64,000 nucleotides of DNA from Panicum virgatum (Eukaryota; Streptophyta; Magnoliopsida; Poales; Poaceae). The stretch is taken from assembly GCF_016808335.1 (NCBI RefSeq), contig NC_053138.1:9975900-10039899 (forward strand), written 5' to 3'. Of the stretch, positions 59,610 through 64,000 are shown piece by piece; position 1 is the stretch's first letter; every line of letters starts with the position of its first letter. The notes under the pieces are model-generated. The model worked only from the letters and a program-made list of their open reading frames with translations, ran no database searches and was not told the DNA's origin. A program made the position numbers and the translations under genes.

Positions 59610-60228
59610 TTTATTAAAATCGATTTGATAACGTAGATGCTGTGGTATTTTAAAAAAAACTTTGGTCAAACTAGAAAAATTGATGTATTAATATTCCATT
59701 ATCTAAAAAAAATTGATGTACTGCATATGCTTTAGAATCAAGGGGATATTAATTTCTGCTAGATAATATAGAATGATTAATGGGCCCATGAGAAAATTTT
59801 ATTGGAGATTTTGCCAACATGCGTATATGCTTTTCTTTTAAAAAGGTATCAAATTGCTTCAGCATAACACAACAACAAGACCAAGGAACCCAAAGAAAAT
59901 CATGGGCGTCTTGCAATCAGCAGAAGTGGGGGGAAATCGACCTCATGAAATTCCACTCTGCTCTACCAAAAAAACACAAAAAAGATTTTATAAGAAAAAA
60001 AGGGGGACAAAGAAAAACCTAGAGAATTATTCACCCCTGCTCCCAGATGCTATTTAGGCCACTCCTGCCTCTCCTCAGGGCCAAACATTGCCACTTTCTT
60101 TTGCCCCCCTCCTGCTCTTGGTGCCACCATTCTCTTCTTTCACAGCTTCCACACTTTCCCTCTCTTCTTATTCCCCTGCATCCTCTCACCTTGTCCATCT
60201 TCATCTAGCATCCCCTCCCTCCCTCGCC
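59610..60228 (+). promoter_or_regulatory. Upstream region and leader of HIPP gene
   Basis: AT-rich to about 60030, then a pyrimidine-rich leader (60060-60228) before the ATG in CGCCATGGCG context. CTATTTAGG near 60050 is a weak TATA-like candidate. Confidence 0.4.
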
Positions 60229-61841
60229 ATGGCGGCTCCCGAAGAAGGCCCTGAGCCGCTCAGGTATCAGGTGAGCAGCTCACACTTGACAGTTCAGAGT
60301 TCAAACCTACATGCTTGGGCTTTCTCGGAGGCTGATTCTTGGGTTCTGACTGTGCTGGTTGTTTCATTGGCAGACTCTGGCCTTGAAGGTGAGCATACAC
60401 TGCGAGGGCTGCAAGAAGAAGGTCAAGAAGGTGCTGCACAGCATCGAAGGTACGTGTTATTCAGTTTCTCAGAGCCTTCAAGCAGTCTTTTCTCTGAATC
60501 AGATTGGGAAGACTTGAAAAACGAGGAGAAGTCTGAACTAGCCTTTTGCTTCGTTTTCTTCTTTGTATTTGGCGTTCTTTGTGCCTATGTTTCTGAGATC
60601 ATGATTGCTAGGTCATGTGTGTTCACGAAAGCTAGCCTCCCCTGTTTATTGTAATGAACTGAAGGTTTGAGCTCAGAGCGGTTCATGTTCCTGTTAAACC
60701 CCAGTTTCATGTTTCTGACCATATCCCATTTTCACTCGTCCCTGTCAAACCCCTAAGCATTTCTCACCCAAAAACTATGAATCGGTGCTGCAAATTTACT
60801 TCGATTATTTTTCTTTTTACTGCAATGTTGGTTGTCAGTCTCAAAGATTTGCTGCACTGATGCATCGACTCCTCGTTCACAGGGGTGTACAAGACGGACA
60901 TCGACATGCAGCAGCATAAGGTGGTGGTCATCGGCAACGTCTCCGCCGACGCGCTCGTCAAGAAGCTCCTCAAGACCGGCAAGCACGCCGAGCCGTGGCC
61001 GGAGCCCGCTCCGCCGGCGGCAGCCGCCGACGCTCCCGGCGGATCCCCGGGCAGTGGAGGCAAGAAGAAGAAAAAGAAGAGCAAGGGCAAGAACCCCGCG
61101 AACAACAATCCCTCGGACCCGGCGCCGGCGAACGGCGGGAGCGGCCCCTGCCCTCCGGACAAGGCTGAGGGCGGCGGCGGCCCGTGCGATGAGGCGTCCG
61201 ACGGCGAGCACGATAAGCCTGAGGGTGACGGCGGCGGTGGCAACGGCCCCGCTGGCGCCGGAGACGCTCACGACAGCGGTGCAGGCGCCAAAGTGCCCCC
61301 TTCAGCCATGACGCCGCAGGGGCCGCAGCCCATCGCGCCCGCCGCGAACGGCAACGGCAATGGTGGTGGCGGCGGCGGCGGCAAGAAGAAAGGCAAGAAA
61401 GGCGGCGGTAACGGCAACGGCAATCCCAATCCTAATGCCAATGGCAGTGCCAACGCCAACGGAGACGGCGCCGGCGCCGGTGCAATAGTGGAAGTCCACC
61501 CGCCGCCGGACGCGCCCACGAAGCCGGCCGCCGGTAACTCCGGTCCTCTCACCACCGTCGTCGATGCCGGGCCGTACCCGCCGCCGCCGGCCGCGGCGAT
61601 AAGCTACCCGGGGTACTACCCCGCCGGGGTCCACCCGCCGGCGTACGTCATGAGCTACAGCACGGCGCACCCGAGCTCCGCGCTCCGGAGCAGCGCCTAC
61701 TACCACCCGATGGCCGGCGCGGCGTACACCACGGCAGGCGGCGGCGGCGGGTACTTCTACTCGACGGCGCCGGTGTCGGCGACGCCCGGGTCGTACTACA
61801 TGTTCAGCGAGGAGAACGCCAACGCCTGCAGCATCATGTGA
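60229..61841 (+). CDS. Heavy-metal-associated isoprenylated plant protein (HIPP)
   Basis: Putative metallochaperone with one HMA domain and a C-terminal isoprenylation signal, expected at membranes or the nucleus. Exons 60229-60270, 60374-60449 and 60883-61841; about 358 aa, all in frame. The HMA domain spans residues about 15-80, with the metal-binding CEGC at 24-27 (LKVSIHCEGCKKKVKKVL) and GNVSADALVKKLLKTGKHAE. A lysine cluster GGKKKKKKSKGK (about 98-109) may act as a nuclear signal. The middle is Gly/Asn/Pro/Ala-rich low complexity with a second basic patch KKKGKKGGG. A Tyr/Pro-rich part follows, and the protein ends in CSIM, a CaaX box. It resembles the Arabidopsis HIPP32-37 group. Confidence 0.93.
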
Positions 61842-63551
61842 GAGAGGATTACATTGATCTATCGGTTAAGCAATTCAATTGATTATTACGTATGAGATCA
61901 GATGTTGCAAGAAGCCTGGCTGTGCTAGATTATGCTCTTGTTGTGGCCAAGATTGAACTGGTCGTAAGTTTGATGCAACCTGCAACGTTTTGCTGTATCT
62001 GGAAAAACATATGAATCTTAGATGTGCTAGTAAAGTAGAGTAGCTTGTGAACATGAATTGCACCATCATCTGTTTGGTTGCTCACTGCATTTTCCTGCAT
62101 AAACTGCACACATAATAGTAGTAGCGAGCTATTCTTTGATCTGTGGCCAAGGAAACATGGTGTGAACTGAAGAAGGTATACTAAGAACAGAGCCAAAGAT
62201 GAACAGAATTTTTTTTATAGATGCAACAAATTTCCTAGAGTGTTTCTGGCAGTCGGATCGCGGTGGCGCTATCTGTATGAGTTTTTTCCTCTCCTTATGT
62301 CCCCTGATTTGGTTACAAATATGCGCTACAAAGGTCAACGGTCTATAAATATCCCTAGTTAAAACAAACCAATATACAAGTTTGAACTTTAAGTGTTTTT
62401 CATTGTCAAGGATAGCAACGTGGCATATACGGTACGCCAGGCAGCAAATTTGTATGCAGCCAGCTTACTCATTGGCAAGTTGGGGAAGAATAAATACTCC
62501 AATTTCAAGAAGAGAGGATTCTGTTTGCAAGAATATGTTATGACAAATTCTCTATTCGTCAACGAAGAATGTCAAAGTCATGTATTTGTACCTTTACATT
62601 GAAGATAGTCTCAATACCTTAGACGAAAAGTTCTTTATTTAAATGACACTTGTCTGCGAGAGAAGCAAGAAAAAACAAAGATGGTTCATATAATTGAAAG
62701 CGTTTCACTTATCTTTGGACATGTTGATAGTGAGAGAAGAAAGAAAATGAAACCACCGATACTTTCAATGACTCTTCAAGTTTGTCTTAAGAAAATTGAG
62801 CTACTTTGAACATGAACATGTTCCGAACACAAAATAAATTGAGCTAATTCAATGCCTTCCCCTAGTTAAGCATGAACGTACATGTTAATAGAAACCAAAC
62901 TAATAAGAGTCCAACTAGGTTCTCGTTTCAGGTAGGAACTATGTCCCTTTACCCTTCAAATAATCTTTGTAGCTCAATAAAAATTGAAAAAAAAATTGTG
63001 GCTTGCTACTACATCACACATGGAAGTAGTGGCTTAGAAAGGTACTTTTCAAGCCACTAATGAGTCTTGGAGCAGATCACCATGTTTAATTATTCAAGGA
63101 CGCCAATCTTTGAGCCTTTCAAAGATGCATATGGAGGGCTTCAATTTAAAAAGGAGCCTCAGTACGTGCTTAGCTTAATTTCTTGATCTATATTATGCTT
63201 ACAACGGTCTCTAGGTACCTTAAAAGAATGGACAGATTGAAGATGGTAGTGGGAAAGGATGCGGGGAAAAAACAGAGACAGAATCAAATGATGGGACACA
63301 AAATCAAATTGTAAAGGTCTTTTAGTCAAATCAAAGCCCAAATCTTCGCGGGTTCAAGATTTACGAAGCAAACAGTATGACAAAGCCACTATAGGACTCG
63401 AGGGTAGCTATTTTAGCTTAGCCCTAATGTATCATCATTACACCGCAGTACTAATTTGAGTGTTTTTGTTGCATCCCCTTTTTGAAAACTTTAAAGGTAA
63501 AATAGATCAATAAATAAAGCTTGTTTGATCTTGGTCAGACAAATAAAGATC
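61842..63551. other. HIPP 3' UTR and AT-rich intergenic DNA
   Basis: The first 200-300 bases after the TGA are probable 3' UTR. The remainder is AT-rich with no ORF or element that can be supported. Confidence 0.5.
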
Positions 63552-63780
63552 TACTCCCTCCATTCATTTTAGTAGGCGTACTAGGATTTTACAAAGTCTT
63601 TAGGGGTATACTTTGACGATCAATTTCTCTTACAATATATTGGCCATAATTTTTACAAATCAACCATATTGAAAGATCTTTGAAATACAAATCTATTCAT
63701 AACACTGAGCATGTATTTTGAATGACTATTAATCAAAATTTATGAACAACCATGATTGAAAAAAAATAGGAGCCGTCCAT
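63552..63780. mobile_element. Possible degraded Stowaway MITE
   Basis: TACTCCCTCCATTCATTTTA at the left is a typical Stowaway-type terminus, followed by AGTAGGCG and TAGGATTTTACAAAGTC common in such grass elements. The matching right terminus is missing or too diverged, so the end point is a guess. Confidence 0.4.
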
Positions 63781-64000
63781 CTGATAAAATTCTACAGTGG
63801 TGAAGGTAGGAAGTACCTAGGATAAAATACCTGGTACTTCTAAAATATGGGACCAAGTACCAAAAGTGGGACCGAATACTAATTTAATTTATTTTTTATA
63901 AATACTTTTCATAGATCAATGGCTAGAAAAAAAATCAAGGTAAAAGTACCTGAAAGTAACCTATGCCTATTAATTTCAAACATAGGGGGTATATGATTAG
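63781..64000. other. AT-rich window end, no gene seen
   Basis: Contains GGTACTT / AAGTACC-type short repeats (about 63808-63880), possibly another MITE remnant. Nothing codes. Confidence 0.4.

Overview
This window is nuclear DNA from a flowering plant, almost certainly a grass. The evidence is the GC-rich first exons, the many short GT-AG introns, and the repeat set: Tourist, Stowaway, Mutator-like and Helitron-type elements plus a short-LTR Ty1/copia retrotransposon. Eight host genes can be modelled exon by exon. On the minus strand at the left edge is the 5' end of a CULLIN1 gene (CUL1, partial). On the plus strand follow a PP2A B''-type subunit of the TONNEAU2/FASS/DISCORDIA family (TON2, 12 exons) and anaphase-promoting complex subunit 7 (APC7, 18 exons). 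Back on the minus strand are a YggS/PROSC-type pyridoxal-phosphate homeostasis protein (7 exons), a DRB2-type double-stranded RNA-binding protein (3 coding exons), a TIR1-type auxin receptor F-box protein with a miR393 target site (3 exons) and a RecQ helicase of the RECQSIM type (15 exons). On the plus strand near the right end is a heavy-metal-associated isoprenylated plant protein (HIPP, 3 exons).

Layout: 1-0.5 kb CUL1; 1.5-3.5 kb two DNA transposons; 4.1-9.0 kb TON2; 9.8-21.6 kb APC7, whose ninth intron is swollen by a 5.2 kb copia element; 22.8-25.4 kb PLP protein, convergent with APC7; 26.3-29.8 kb DRB2, with leader to about 30.7 kb; 31-37.6 kb a gene-poor repeat-rich stretch (MITEs, a GC-rich terminal-inverted-repeat element, a diverged direct duplication, a possible SINE); 38.3-43.2 kb TIR1; 43.4-50.5 kb intergenic with a Mutator-like element; 50.6-58.4 kb RECQSIM; 59.1-59.6 kb two head-to-tail Helitron-like copies; 60.2-61.8 kb HIPP; then AT-rich intergenic DNA.

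These are independent nuclear genes, not an operon. CUL1 and a TIR1-type F-box protein are subunits of the same class of SCF ubiquitin ligase, and APC7 belongs to the other large cell-cycle ubiquitin ligase. From memory, the order CUL1 - TON2 - APC7 - PLP protein - DRB - TIR1 resembles part of the short arm of rice chromosome 5; a synteny search should confirm this.

The most striking cross-cutting observation is that five of the eight host genes carry single-base length differences in runs of 2-4 identical bases that break an otherwise perfect reading frame: CUL1 twice (mutually compensating), TON2 twice, APC7 once, the PLP protein once and RECQSIM once. Every other exon fits the expected length exactly. 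This looks more like residual consensus error in a long-read assembly than gene decay, and anyone using the protein models must allow for it. I found no convincing new multi-gene system. The most unusual element is the copia retrotransposon: it has 115 bp LTRs and a recognisable pol, but no recognisable gag.
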